Positions 8,656 to 17,026 of a stretch of 64,000 nucleotides of DNA are shown piece by piece (position 1 is the stretch's first letter; every line of letters starts with the position of its first letter). Position numbers and translations under genes: made by a program. Source of the DNA: Streptomyces sp. 71268 (GTDB lineage Bacteria > Actinomycetota > Actinomycetes > Streptomycetales > Streptomycetaceae); the NCBI RefSeq assembly GCF_029392895.1, contig NZ_CP114200.1:8190501-8254500 (forward strand), in the 5' to 3' direction. Under the pieces are notes generated by a model. The model had not been told where the DNA came from. It ran no database searches and saw only the letters and a program-made list of their open reading frames with translations.

Positions 8656-9597
8656 TCAGCGGCCCCGCCCCCGGCCACGGCTGGAGGAGCGCGAGCGCAG
8701 CGCCGCGGCGGCGAGCACGGCCGGCGCGGTGAGCAGCAGGGTGAGGGTCACCGTGGACAGCCCGTCCGGCGGCTGGTGCCGCGCCGCGCGGTGGTAGGCG
8801 CGCGCTTCGAAGGTGCTGGGCGCGGGCGACGCCGTGGGCGGGGGGGCCGGGGTGCGCGTCGCGGGCGTCTTGGGCGTGGGCCGTGGCGGCGGGGGAGCGG
8901 GCCGGGACGGCGGCTGCGCCGCCTGGCCGGTCTCCGGGGCGGTTGGCGCGGGTGGCTCGGGTGTCGCGGGCTGGGCCGGGTGGTCGGTGGCCGGCGGCGT
9001 GGGCACGCCGGGCGTGGCACTCGGCCGCGGGGGCGTCGGGCTCGGCGCGGGCGGTGTCGGGCTCGGCCCCGTCGGCGTGGGACGGGGCTCGGACGGGGTG
9101 GGCGTGGGGGTAGGAGTGGGTGTGGGGGTTGGAGTAGGCGTGGGGGTGGGGGTCGGTGTGGGCGTCGGTGTCGGGGTGGGGGTGGGCGTCGGCGTGGGGC
9201 GTGGTGGGCACGGTGGTGGTGGCCAGTGGCAGCAGCCGTGGCGGATGGTGAGCGTGATGCCGCCCGCGGAGACGATGACGCACAGGCCGCCATGGCGCGC
9301 GTGCACCGATACGGCGCCGTCGCCGACGGCGAGGTCGACGCCCAGGTGCTCGCCGGGCCGGGGGGACGCCTGGGCGCGGCTGAGCGGGGGCGCGAGGGGC
9401 GGCTTCGTCGCGGCGTAACCCGCTGGTCCTGAGCCGGAGGCTTGCGCCGTGGTCGGTGCCGACCGGGTGTCGCCGGTACGGGGGTCCTGGACCACGTCCT
9501 CGCCTCGCGCAGCCGCCGCCTCGGACGAAGCGAGGATGACGGCCGCGCAGCCGACGCCCAACCGAGTTGCCCAGTGTCTGCGATTCACGTTCGCCAT
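8656..9597 (-). CDS. Secreted Thr-Pro-repeat surface protein with C-terminal membrane anchor
   Basis: The 313-residue product has an N-terminal signal peptide (basic NVNRRHWATRLGVG, hydrophobic core, Ala-rich cleavage region), a small folded domain of about 100 residues with paired cysteines (GLCVIVSAG; RHGCCHW), then a long Pro/Thr spacer containing about 19 consecutive Thr-Pro dipeptides, and a C-terminal membrane segment (STVTLTLLLTAPAVLAAAAL) followed by an Arg/Ser-rich tail. This is the plan of a membrane-anchored wall-spanning protein. There is no LPXTG-type sortase motif. I recognise no family for the N-terminal domain. ATG 9597 is chosen because the signal peptide begins there; the ribosome site is weak. 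Confidence 0.7.
   Translation of the reverse strand: MANVNRRHWATRLGVGCAAVILASSEAAAARGEDVVQDPRTGDTRSAPTTAQASGSGPAGYAATKPPLAPPLSRAQASPRPGEHLGVDLAVGDGAVSVHARHGGLCVIVSAGGITLTIRHGCCHWPPPPCPPRPTPTPTPTPTPTPTPTPTPTPTPTPTPTPTPTPTPSEPRPTPTGPSPTPPAPSPTPPRPSATPGVPTPPATDHPAQPATPEPPAPTAPETGQAAQPPSRPAPPPPRPTPKTPATRTPAPPPTASPAPSTFEARAYHRAARHQPPDGLSTVTLTLLLTAPAVLAAAALRSRSSSRGRGRGR
9092..9205. repeat. GTNGGN hexamer tandem repeat encoding (Thr-Pro)n
   Basis: About 19 degenerate copies of a six-base unit (GTGGGN/GTCGGN on the plus strand) run in tandem inside the surface-protein gene and encode the Thr-Pro spacer on the minus strand. Third positions vary between units, so the peptide repeat is kept while the DNA is imperfect, but slippage could still alter spacer length. 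Confidence 0.85.
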
Positions 9598-9896
9598 GCT
9601 GCGCGCGTCACTCACATGGCACGCCGGACTGTTACCAGGTTCCCCCGATGTGGTGAAACAGCGCGACAGAGGTTTGTGCCGGACCGACTCACTCATCCCG
9701 GTGAAGGGCCAGGTGAGGGCGTGCCCTACGGCCCAACACTCAGGCGTGGGCCCGCCTTGTGGCAGGGCGGTGTGGTGACCGGCCGTAGCTCCGCGCGAGT
9801 TGAGGCGGGGGCCGGTGGTGCGTGTGCTGCTCCGGAGTTCGCTCGCGCGACGCGTGCCCCGAGTTCGCCGACCGCCACCCCCGCCCACTACCTAGT

Positions 9897-9932
9897 GCTA
9901 CTGTGTAGCGGTACTCGGTGCTACGCAGTACC
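9897..9932. promoter_or_regulatory. Inverted repeats upstream of padR, candidate PadR operator
   Basis: Just upstream of the PadR gene lie GCTAC-TGT-GTAGC (9897-9909) and the overlapping GGTACT (9910-9915) with AGTACC (9927-9932). PadR regulators commonly repress their own promoter through short inverted repeats, so these are the best operator candidates. The rest of 9598-9955 shows no gene and would carry the divergent promoters. Confidence 0.45.
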
Positions 9933-9955
9933 GGGCGGGCCGAGGAGGGCTCACC

Positions 9956-10282
9956 TTGGACGACCTGACGGAGATGCTGAAGGGCACGCTCGAAGGGTGC
10001 GTGCTCGAGATCATCGGTAGCGAGGAGACCTACGGCTACGCCATCACCCGACGACTGAACGAACTCGGCTTCGCCGATGTCGTCGAGGGCACGGTGTACA
10101 CGATCCTGTTGCGACTGGAGCGGAACAAGCTCGTCCAGGTGACCAAGCGTCCGTCCGGGGTCGGCCCGCCCCGCAAGTTCTACGCGCTCAACGACGCCGG
10201 ACGCGAGGAACTCGCGAAGTTCTGGACGAAATGGCGGTACGTCTCATCACGCATCGACAGGCTCAGGAAGGGCGGAAGATGA
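9956..10282 (+). CDS. PadR-family transcriptional regulator
   Basis: The 108-residue protein begins MLKGTLEGCVLEIIG after a short lead and has the PadR winged-helix signature: YGYAITRRLNELGF, VVEGTVYTILLRLERNKLV, and PPRKFYALNDAGREELAKFW for the wing and start of the C-terminal helix. It is the short PadR-s1 type that dimerises by one C-terminal helix. It uses a TTG start (9956-9958), supported by GAGGAGGG about seven bases upstream. The stop overlaps the next start (ATGA), so it is co-translated with the first DUF1048 gene. Confidence 0.92.
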   Translation: MDDLTEMLKGTLEGCVLEIIGSEETYGYAITRRLNELGFADVVEGTVYTILLRLERNKLVQVTKRPSGVGPPRKFYALNDAGREELAKFWTKWRYVSSRIDRLRKGGR

Positions 10283-10635
10283 GTTTCTGGGAGACCATCA
10301 CCGGGAGCGATCTCACCAGGGATTGGAAGGCGTTCGAAACTCGGGCCGAGGCCCTGCCGGACGACTACCGGGCGGCGTGGGAGCAGATCAAAGGTCATCT
10401 CCACCCCTACGGGGACTTCACCGGCCGCAACCTGACGCCGATCCTCGACGCCGCCCTGGCGCTGCTTGAGGAGACGGCGGCGGACGGGCAGGACCTCCAC
10501 GACGTGCTCGGCGACGACATCCGAGGCTTCTGCGCCGCGCTGGCCGGCGGCGAGGGAGCCCGAACCTACCGCGACCGTTGGCGCAAGCAGTTGAACAGGA
10601 ACGTCGCACGGAAACTGAGCCGGCTGGGGGGCTGA
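10279..10635 (+). CDS. DUF1048 family protein (first copy)
   Basis: This 118-residue, probably helical cytoplasmic protein belongs to DUF1048, judging by ALPDDYRAAWEQIKGHL, the middle helix TPILDAALALLEE and DVLGDDIRGFCAALA. DUF1048 genes are regularly found directly after a PadR gene; their biochemical role is unknown. The ATG at 10279 overlaps the padR stop. An in-frame start at 10231 lies inside padR and is rejected. The last 20 residues are strongly basic (RDRWRKQLNRNVARK), unlike the second copy. Confidence 0.85.
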   Translation: MSFWETITGSDLTRDWKAFETRAEALPDDYRAAWEQIKGHLHPYGDFTGRNLTPILDAALALLEETAADGQDLHDVLGDDIRGFCAALAGGEGARTYRDRWRKQLNRNVARKLSRLGG

Positions 10636-10636
10636 C

Positions 10637-10963
10637 ATGAGCATCCGAGACATCATCGAGGGCAAGAAGCAGTGGCGGGCGCACATGGCTCGGGTCAAGG
10701 CGCTGCCGCCGGACTATCAGATCGTCTACAAGGAAATGCAGAAGTATTTCTTCAAGGTCGGACCGATCGACCTGGCCGACGGCCCCCTGCTCCCCGGGAT
10801 CGTCGAGTTCTTCGAAGAGGGCGTCGCCGCGGACAAGCGGGCCCTGGAGCTCATCGGCCCCGACGTCGCCGCGTTCTGCGACGAACTAATCAAGGACTCG
10901 CGCACCTACGCGGACGTCTACCAGGAGTCCCTCGCCGCCCGGCCCGGCGCGACCGGGGAGTGA
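10637..10963 (+). CDS. DUF1048 family protein (second copy)
   Basis: This 108-residue paralogue of the preceding gene follows the same plan: KKQWRAHMARVKALPPDYQI, KEMQKYFFKV, GIVEFFEEGVAADKRALELIG and PDVAAFCDELIKD. It starts one base after the upstream stop, so the three genes form one operon (padR-DUF1048-DUF1048). The pair may form a heteromer acting with PadR; that is inference from arrangement only. Confidence 0.88.
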   Translation: MSIRDIIEGKKQWRAHMARVKALPPDYQIVYKEMQKYFFKVGPIDLADGPLLPGIVEFFEEGVAADKRALELIGPDVAAFCDELIKDSRTYADVYQESLAARPGATGE

Positions 10964-11039
10964 CCGCGCCGCCGCTGCCCGTGGGCTGGGCGTCGCGGCC
11001 CCGCGTCCCCGGCCGGTGGTCGGGCCGAGCCGCCAGGTA

Positions 11040-11090
11040 CCGCCCGGCCCCGGCCTCGCCGTCGCGTGGGCGGTGGGGCCGGCCGGGCGG
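11040..11090. terminator. GC-rich hairpin between convergent genes
   Basis: A run near 11040-11052 pairs with 11075-11090 as an imperfect stem of about 10-12 bp, between the end of the DUF1048 operon and the end of the convergent acyl-CoA dehydrogenase gene. It is the best terminator candidate in this gap. Confidence 0.45.
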
Positions 11091-11109
11091 GTGCTTCCGT
11101 ACGGGGTGC

Positions 11110-12756
11110 CTAGCGGGCATCCTTCGGGACCGCGCGCTCGATGATCGCCTGGGTGTCAGCGCCGAGCGGCAGCGTGCCGAAGGCGTGCCCCCAGTCCCCG
11201 TCGAGCCGCGAGGCGCAGAACGCGTCCGCCACCGCCGGGTCGCCGTACCGGACCAGCAGCGCGCCCTGGAGCACCAGCGTCATCTGCTCGGCGAGCCGTC
11301 GGGCCAGTACCTGGGCCCGTACGGGATCGGCGAGTTGGCCGAGCAGCCCGCGTACCCGTGCCACCGCGGCGTCCAACCGCGCGTCGGCGCCGGCCGCCGC
11401 GTCCACCTCGGCCAGGAACGCGTCCACGGCGCCCGGCGTCTTCGCCAGCGCCCGCAGCAGGTCGAGGGCGGCCACGTTGCCCGAGCCCTCCCAGATCGAC
11501 AGCAGCGGGGCCTCGCGGTAGAGCCGAGGCATGCCGGACTCCTCGACGTATCCGTTGCCGCCCAGGCACTCCAGCGCCTCCGCCGCGTGGCCGCTGCCGC
11601 GCTTGCACACCCAGTACTTGCCGGCCGCGAGCCCGACCCGGCGCAGCGCGCCCTCCCGCTCGTCGCCGGCCTCCGCCCGGTCCAGCGCGGCGGCCAGCCG
11701 CATCGCCAGCACGGTGGCGGCCTCCGACTCGATCGCGAGGTCGGCGAGCACGTGCCGCATCAGCGGCTGGTCGATCAACTCGGCGCCGAACGCCCGCCGG
11801 TGCGCCGCGTGGTGCACGGCCTGCCGCAACCCCGACCGCATCCCGGCCGCCGAGGCGATGACGCAGTCGAGCCGGGTGACGTTGACCATCTCCACGATGG
11901 TGCGCACCCCGCGCCCGGGCTCGCCCACCGGCCAGCCGACGGCCTGCTCGTACTCGATCTCGGCCGACGCGTTGGAACGGTTGCCCAACTTGTCCTTGAG
12001 CCGTTGCAGACGTAGCGGGTTGCGGCTGCCGTCGGGCAACACCCGTGGCAACAGGAAGCACGTCAGCCCCTCGGGCGCCTGCGCCAAGGTGAGGAACACG
12101 TCGCTCATGGGCGCGGAGGTGAACCACTTGTGCCCCGTGATCACATACGTGCCGTCGCCCGTCGGCGTGGCCGTCGTGGTGCCCTGTCGGACGTCGGAGC
12201 CACCCTGCTTCTCGGTCATCGACATGCCCGCGATCAGCCCCCGCTTGCCCAGCGGCGGGCGCAACCCGAAGTCGTACGTGGTCGAGGCGAGCAGCGGCCC
12301 GTACGCGGCGGACAGTTCGGGCTCGGCGCGCAGCGCGGGAATCGCCGCGTACGTCATGGAGATCGGGCACCCGTGGCCCGGCTCGGCCTGCGCCCACAGA
12401 TAGAACTTCGCGGCCCGCACCAGGTGGGCGCCCGGCCGCTGGTCGGTCCACGCCGCGGCGTGCTGGCCGGAGGCGACCGCCTCGGTCATCAGGTGGTGCC
12501 AGGCCGGGTGGAACTCGACCTCGTCCACCCGGTGCCCGTACCGGTCATGGGTGTGCAGCACCGGCGGGTACGCCTCGGCCTGCCGCGCCCACTCCTGCAC
12601 CTCGGCGGACCCGGCCCGCGCGCCCAGCGCGTGCAACTCCGGCTCGGCCCACCCGCCGCCCTCCCGGTCCACCGCGTCGAACAGGGCGACCTCGTCGGCG
12701 GTGCTGAAATCCGTCAGCGGCGGGGGCTGGTTGAGGACTTCATGGGTGGGGCTCAC
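11110..12756 (-). CDS. AidB-like acyl-CoA dehydrogenase
   Basis: The 548-residue flavoprotein resembles the AidB branch of the acyl-CoA dehydrogenase family: it opens LNQPPPLTDFSTADEVALF, has the FAD/substrate motif GMSMTEKQGGSDVRQGTT, HKWFTSAPMSDVFL, and the C-terminal LYREAPLLSIWEGSGNVAAL with the conserved Glu of the WEG segment. AidB proteins are linked to alkylation damage and isovaleryl-CoA dehydrogenation, but many members act on unknown acyl-CoAs. GTG at 12754-12756 follows a good GGAGG site. It is divergent from a PaaX-type regulator, which likely controls it. Confidence 0.9.
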   Translation of the reverse strand: MSPTHEVLNQPPPLTDFSTADEVALFDAVDREGGGWAEPELHALGARAGSAEVQEWARQAEAYPPVLHTHDRYGHRVDEVEFHPAWHHLMTEAVASGQHAAAWTDQRPGAHLVRAAKFYLWAQAEPGHGCPISMTYAAIPALRAEPELSAAYGPLLASTTYDFGLRPPLGKRGLIAGMSMTEKQGGSDVRQGTTTATPTGDGTYVITGHKWFTSAPMSDVFLTLAQAPEGLTCFLLPRVLPDGSRNPLRLQRLKDKLGNRSNASAEIEYEQAVGWPVGEPGRGVRTIVEMVNVTRLDCVIASAAGMRSGLRQAVHHAAHRRAFGAELIDQPLMRHVLADLAIESEAATVLAMRLAAALDRAEAGDEREGALRRVGLAAGKYWVCKRGSGHAAEALECLGGNGYVEESGMPRLYREAPLLSIWEGSGNVAALDLLRALAKTPGAVDAFLAEVDAAAGADARLDAAVARVRGLLGQLADPVRAQVLARRLAEQMTLVLQGALLVRYGDPAVADAFCASRLDGDWGHAFGTLPLGADTQAIIERAVPKDAR

Positions 12757-12956
12757 AGTGACCTCCGGGCGGCGCGACCGATTCCCTTACACTTCCATGA
12801 TGCGTGACGCGAAACCGTAATGCACGGGGCTGGGGCGGCGGTTTCCGGTCGCATCGCCTCGGGGCACGTGACGCGGGACGGGCCGGTGGTGGCGTGGCCG
12901 GCACGGACGGGTCGAGCCGGGATGAGTCGGGATGGTTTGGGTCGGTACGGGTTGGA

Positions 12957-13766
12957 ATGGGTGAGGACATGGGACAGGCGGAGCGCGGCGCGCCCGAACG
13001 CGGTCACGACAGCGGCACCGGCGGGCCGACGCACGACGCGGGCCGGCCCACCCTGCGCCCGCTGACCGCGCGGTCGATCGTGCTCAGCACGCTGCTGGGC
13101 CACCATCCCGCCGAACTGCCGGCGCGCGCACTCGTCCGCGCCGGGCAGGTCTTCGGCACCGCTGAGGGCACCATCAGGGTGGCCCTGACACGGATGGTCG
13201 CCGCGGGCGACCTCCAACAACGCGACGGGACCTACCGGCTGTCGGCCCGGCTGCTCGCCCGCCAGGCCCGCCAGGACGACAGCCGCGCCCCGCGACTGCG
13301 CCCCTGGTCCGGCGACTGGGAGATCGCCCTGGTCACCGGGGAGCGACGGCCCGCGACCGAGCGTGCCGCGCTGCGACAGGCAATGGCCACCCTGCGGCTG
13401 GCCGAACTGCGCGAGGGAAGCTGGCTGCGCCCCGCCAACCTGGAACGCCCCCGCCCACCCGCCGCGACCGACCAGTGCGCCTGGCTCACCGGCACCCCCG
13501 AGGGCGACCCGGCCCCGCTCGCCGCCCGCCTCTGGGACCTGGACGCCTGGGCCCGACAGGCCCGCTGGCTCCTCACGGCGCTGGCCGATGCCGACCGACT
13601 GGCCGACCGGTTCGCGGTGGCGGCGGCCATCCTGCGCCACCTGCTCACCGACCCGGTGCTCCCGGCCCCCCTGCTGCCCGACCGCTGGCCGGGCGACGCG
13701 CTCCGCGAGGCGTACGCCGCGTTCGAGGAGGAGTTCCGCACGACGGTGCTCGACCGGGTGGACTGA
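12957..13766 (+). CDS. PaaX-family transcriptional regulator
   Basis: The protein of about 269 residues has a disordered Gly/Arg/Thr-rich N-terminus, then the PaaX helix-turn-helix (TARSIVLSTLLGHHPAELPA, LVRAGQVFGTAEGTIRVALT, RMVAAGDL), and the PaaX core and C-terminal domains (PWSGDWEIALV; LWDLDAWARQARW; LLPDRWPGDALREAYAAF). PaaX regulators repress catabolic operons and respond to aryl- or acyl-CoA thioesters. The start is uncertain: ATG 12957 or ATG 12969. It diverges from the AidB-like dehydrogenase with a gap of about 200 bases, which should contain both promoters and the operator. Confidence 0.88.
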   Translation: MGEDMGQAERGAPERGHDSGTGGPTHDAGRPTLRPLTARSIVLSTLLGHHPAELPARALVRAGQVFGTAEGTIRVALTRMVAAGDLQQRDGTYRLSARLLARQARQDDSRAPRLRPWSGDWEIALVTGERRPATERAALRQAMATLRLAELREGSWLRPANLERPRPPAATDQCAWLTGTPEGDPAPLAARLWDLDAWARQARWLLTALADADRLADRFAVAAAILRHLLTDPVLPAPLLPDRWPGDALREAYAAFEEEFRTTVLDRVD

Positions 13767-13794
13767 CGGGGCTTGGGCCCCAGGCCGAGTGACG

Positions 13795-14265
13795 CTAGAA
13801 GTCCACCCAGGTCGCCTCGTCCGCCCGGGCCACCGACTCCTGCTCGAACTCGCGCTCGTACGCGGTGCGGATGTCCTCGATCGGGCCGTCCTGGGCGCCG
13901 GCCTGCGACCTGGGGTAGAGCAGGATCAGTTCGTAGGAGCGCTCGCGCTGGATGGTGCCGTGCCGGTCCCGCCACTGACCGCGCCCCTCCTGGAGGGTGA
14001 GCCCGGACGGGAAGCGTGGCGTGATCGTACGGTCCACGAAGGCGCGGAACTGCCGGTCGGTGACGGGCGCTCCTTCGTCGGCCCGGGCGGTGCCGAAGAA
14101 GAGCCGGGTCTCCACGTACGCCGTGCCACGGTGCACCACCGAGGCACCGGCCACCGGCACCGCGGAGCCCTCGTCCCGCGTGGCGTACGCGACGGGCGCG
14201 CTCAGCACGAGGACGGCTGCGCTGGCCAGGGCGGCGAACCGAAAGCGGGGCTTGGTGATCGACAT
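13795..14265 (-). CDS. Secreted DUF3574 protein
   Basis: The 156-residue product has a signal peptide (KPRFRFAALASAAVLVLSAP, cleavage near AYA) and a DUF3574 domain: YVETRLFFGTARADEG, FVDRTITPRFPSGLTL, GQWRDRHGTIQRERSYELIL, then a C-terminal helix (DIRTAYEREFEQESV). Members are exported or periplasmic proteins of unknown function. An AAGGGATC ribosome site precedes the ATG at 14265. It converges on the PaaX gene and is divergent from the histidine phosphatase. Confidence 0.85.
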   Translation of the reverse strand: MSITKPRFRFAALASAAVLVLSAPVAYATRDEGSAVPVAGASVVHRGTAYVETRLFFGTARADEGAPVTDRQFRAFVDRTITPRFPSGLTLQEGRGQWRDRHGTIQRERSYELILLYPRSQAGAQDGPIEDIRTAYEREFEQESVARADEATWVDF

Positions 14266-14481
14266 GACGAGATCCCTTCACTGGGCGCGAGGCGGCGCGT
14301 GCCACTGCGTGGAGTGTGGCGCTCCGCGCGTCGGCTGGAACACCCGACCGTCGCCCGTCAGCCACGGACCTGGACGCCGGCCTGGGTTCTCCAACCCCAC
14401 CTGCGACGGAACCACGCCGCGCGTGTCAGCGTCCGTCCAGGCATTCGCAAGATCGTGACCGTTGACGGAGGAACTCGGCCC

Positions 14482-15105
14482 ATGACCGGAAGAGCTGCCC
14501 GCTACCTCTACCTCGCGCGGCACGGGGAGGCCACACCGGACGAGAGCGAGCTGACGGACAACGGACGCCGACAAGCCGTACTGCTTGGTGAACGACTGCG
14601 AGGCAGCCCTCTCTCGCTGGTCCTGCACGGCCCGCTCGCACGAGCGGAGCAGACGGCCCGACTGGTTGGCGAGCAACTCGACGGCGTGCCCGTGCGGGCG
14701 TCGGAGCTGGCCGGGGACTACGTCCCCTACCTGCCGCGGCGCGCGGAACTGCCGGCGGAGTCGGCCGACGGCATGCTCGCCCGCCTGTCCCAGTTCCCGG
14801 CCGAGGAACGCGAGCACGGACCGGCGCTGGCCGAGGCGGCCCTCGCCCACCTCGCCACACCCGTCGAGGGCGACGAGCCTCGACACGAGCTGGTCGTCAC
14901 CCACAACTTTCTCATCGGCTGGCTCGTCCGAGCCGCCCTCGACGCGCCCCCGTGGCGCTGGATGGGCCTCAACCACGCCAACGCCGCACTGACCGTCATC
15001 CGGTACGCGCCGGACAGACCCGCCTCCGTGCTCTTCTACAACGACACGGGACACCTTCCCGCACCACTGCGCTGGACCGGCTTCCCGCCTGACCTGCACG
15101 TCTGA
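14482..15105 (+). CDS. Histidine phosphatase (phosphoglycerate-mutase-like) family protein
   Basis: The 207-residue cytoplasmic protein has the RHGE catalytic motif (Arg13-His14-Gly15-Glu16 in YLARHGEA), a second conserved Arg in LARAEQTARLV, and the distal catalytic His in LVVTHNFLIGWLV. The phospho-His intermediate forms on His14. The substrate cannot be predicted. A GGAGG run lies about ten bases before ATG 14482. The frame is open far upstream, but that part is antisense to other genes. It converges on the two-component operon, with a strong hairpin between. Confidence 0.88.
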   Translation: MTGRAARYLYLARHGEATPDESELTDNGRRQAVLLGERLRGSPLSLVLHGPLARAEQTARLVGEQLDGVPVRASELAGDYVPYLPRRAELPAESADGMLARLSQFPAEEREHGPALAEAALAHLATPVEGDEPRHELVVTHNFLIGWLVRAALDAPPWRWMGLNHANAALTVIRYAPDRPASVLFYNDTGHLPAPLRWTGFPPDLHV

Positions 15106-15131
15106 CGGGTGGGTCGGAGTAAGGGGCGAAT

Positions 15132-15174
15132 GGCGCCGTCGCGCAGGGCCCATGTCGTGGGCCCCGACGGCGCC
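15132..15174. terminator. Nested hairpin terminator between convergent operons
   Basis: GGCGCCGTCG (15132-15141) pairs with CGACGGCGCC (15165-15174), and an inner GGGCCC/GGGCCC pair extends the fold; outer bases can also pair. The structure lies just past the stop of the histidine phosphatase and just past the stop of the response regulator, so it can serve both. Confidence 0.7.
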
Positions 15175-15180
15175 GCCCCG

Positions 15181-15786
15181 TTACAGCCAGCCGCGCTCGC
15201 GGGCGATGCGGGCGGCGACGTGACGGTTCTCCGCGCCGAGCTTGGTCGCCGCGGCCGACAGGTAGTTGCGTACCGTGCCCGGAGACAGCGCCGCCCGGGT
15301 CGCGATCTCGGCGACCGGCGCTCCGTCCGCGGCCAGGGACAGGAGTTCCGCCTCGCGGGCGGTCAGCGGCGACGCGCCGGCGGCGATGGCGTCAGCCGCC
15401 AACTCGGAGTCAACGTAGCGACCCCCCTCGTGCACCGTACGGATGATCTCCGCCAGCTGCCGCGCCGAGACCGTCTTGGGGACGAAGCCGCGGACCCCGG
15501 CTGCCAGCGCCTGCCGCAGGGCCCCGGCCCCGGCGTGGCTGGTGACGATCATCGCCGTGCACTCCGGCACCGTCTCGCGCAGCTTCGCCGCCACCGCGAC
15601 GCCGTCCGGACCGGGCATCCGTAGGTCCAGGACGGCCACGTCGGGGCGGTGGGCGCGGGCCATGGCGAGGGCCTCGTCACCCGAGCCGGCCTCCGCCACG
15701 ACGGCGATGTCGTCCTCCAGCGCCAGGAGCGCGGCGAGGGCGCCGCGGATGAGGTGCTCGTCGTCCGCCAGCAGGATTCTGATCAC
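15181..15786 (-). CDS. NarL/LuxR-type response regulator
   Basis: The 201-residue regulator has a receiver domain with the acidic pair Asp8-Asp9, phospho-acceptor Asp54 in AVLDLRMPG, the Thr/Ser switch in MIVTSHAGAG and Lys in FVPKTVSA. A LuxR-type helix-turn-helix follows (SPLTAREAELLSLAADG, EIATRAALSPGTVRNYLSAA). GTG at 15784-15786 overlaps the kinase stop (GTGA), fixing the start; a longer frame to 15840 is rejected. With the kinase and the ABC-2 exporter genes it forms one operon, so it probably controls that exporter. Confidence 0.94.
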   Translation of the reverse strand: MIRILLADDEHLIRGALAALLALEDDIAVVAEAGSGDEALAMARAHRPDVAVLDLRMPGPDGVAVAAKLRETVPECTAMIVTSHAGAGALRQALAAGVRGFVPKTVSARQLAEIIRTVHEGGRYVDSELAADAIAAGASPLTAREAELLSLAADGAPVAEIATRAALSPGTVRNYLSAAATKLGAENRHVAARIARERGWL

Positions 15787-17024
15787 GCGGACGCCTCCCA
15801 GGGGATGCGCGCGGTCAGGCGGAAGGTGCCGCCCGGACACCGTTCCGTGGACAGTACGCCGTCCAACTCGGCCAAGCGCTCGCGTAGCCCGGGCAGGCCG
15901 GCGCCGCCGGCAGCGGGCTCGGCACCCGCCCCGTCGTTCTCCATCACCAGCACCGCCGAGCCCGCCGCCGTCGCGCGCACCGACAGCTCGCAGCGTGAGG
16001 CGCCGGACGCGTGCCGGAGCACGTTCGTCGTCCCCTCGCGAACCACCCAGCCCAGCGCCGACTGCACGTCGGCGGGCAGCCGTGCCGCCGGGCCGTCCTC
16101 GATCCGGCAGTCGATCCCGGCCGCTTCGAGCACGGAGCGGGCGCCGGCCAGTTCGGTGTGCAGGTCGGCGGTCCGGTAGCCGCGTACCACCGCGCGAATC
16201 TCGCGCTGCGACTCCCGCGCGATACGCTGCACCTCCTCCATCTGCTCCACCGCCTCCTCCCTTCCCCGGCGCGCGAGTTGGGCCGCGAGCTCACTCTTCA
16301 GCGCGACCACGGCGAGGTTGCGGCCGAGCACGTCGTGCAGGTCACGGCCGAAGCGCAACCGCTCCTCGGCCACGGCGAGGCGGGCCTGCGTCTCCCGGGC
16401 CGCGACCAACCTCTCGATGAGGTGCACGCCCCCGCCGGAGGCGCGGAGCGCCACCGCCATGAACGGCACCAGGAGCAGGCTGGCGCCGGTCACCAGGACC
16501 AGCGGCCGGCCACCCAGCCCGGCCGCCGCCGCCCCCGCGATCGTCACCACCGCCACCGCCGGGACCAGCACGACACTGGTACGCGGCGCGAGCGCCAGGG
16601 CTGGCGGGCCGGCGTAGAACATCAGCAGCCACAGCAGGTACGACTCCAGGTCGCTGCCCTCGATGCGGCCGTCGGCCAGCAGCGCGCAGCCCAGGCCGGC
16701 CATGGCGAGGGTGACCGCGGTGTACAGCGCGACCAGCGGGCCCGGGCGCGGGGCCGCGCCGAGGTAGTGGCGCAGGGCCGCCCGGGCGAGCAGCGCGTGG
16801 ACGCCGACGTGTGTCACACCCAGCGCCGCCACCAGGGCCAGCCAGCGCCCGTCAGCGTCCGACGTCGCGAGCCAGAACGCCCACAGACCAGCCTCGAAGA
16901 GGGCGAGGAAGGTGATGCTGGAGAGCGTGTAACGACGGTAGCGTTCGGGGCCGCCCGGGCCCCCGAACCGCTCCACCCACGTGTCCACGTTCAGGCTCCC
17001 CGGCACCTTCACCTCGCTCGCCAC
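15783..17024 (-). CDS. Sensor histidine kinase (NarL-type, HisKA_3)
   Basis: The protein of about 413 residues has five or six membrane helices in its N-terminal half (such as ITFLALFEAGLWAFWLATS and VLVPAVAVVTIAGAAAAGLG), then a HisKA_3 dimerisation region with the phospho-acceptor His in FGRDLHDVLGRNLAVV, and an HATPase_c domain (GWVVREGTTNVLRHA; GGAGLPGLRERLAELDG). No large extracellular sensor domain is seen, so it is an intramembrane-type sensor. GTG 17024 is five bases past the permease stop and has GGAG upstream; an internal GTG near 16990 with a GGGGAG site is an alternative. Confidence 0.9.
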   Translation of the reverse strand: MASEVKVPGSLNVDTWVERFGGPGGPERYRRYTLSSITFLALFEAGLWAFWLATSDADGRWLALVAALGVTHVGVHALLARAALRHYLGAAPRPGPLVALYTAVTLAMAGLGCALLADGRIEGSDLESYLLWLLMFYAGPPALALAPRTSVVLVPAVAVVTIAGAAAAGLGGRPLVLVTGASLLLVPFMAVALRASGGGVHLIERLVAARETQARLAVAEERLRFGRDLHDVLGRNLAVVALKSELAAQLARRGREEAVEQMEEVQRIARESQREIRAVVRGYRTADLHTELAGARSVLEAAGIDCRIEDGPAARLPADVQSALGWVVREGTTNVLRHASGASRCELSVRATAAGSAVLVMENDGAGAEPAAGGAGLPGLRERLAELDGVLSTERCPGGTFRLTARIPWEASA

Positions 17025-17026
17025 CC

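Noticed and set aside
9092..9205. CRISPR-like array or transposon repeat
   Set aside because: The repeat is a six-base coding tandem without spacers; it encodes a Thr-Pro run in frame.
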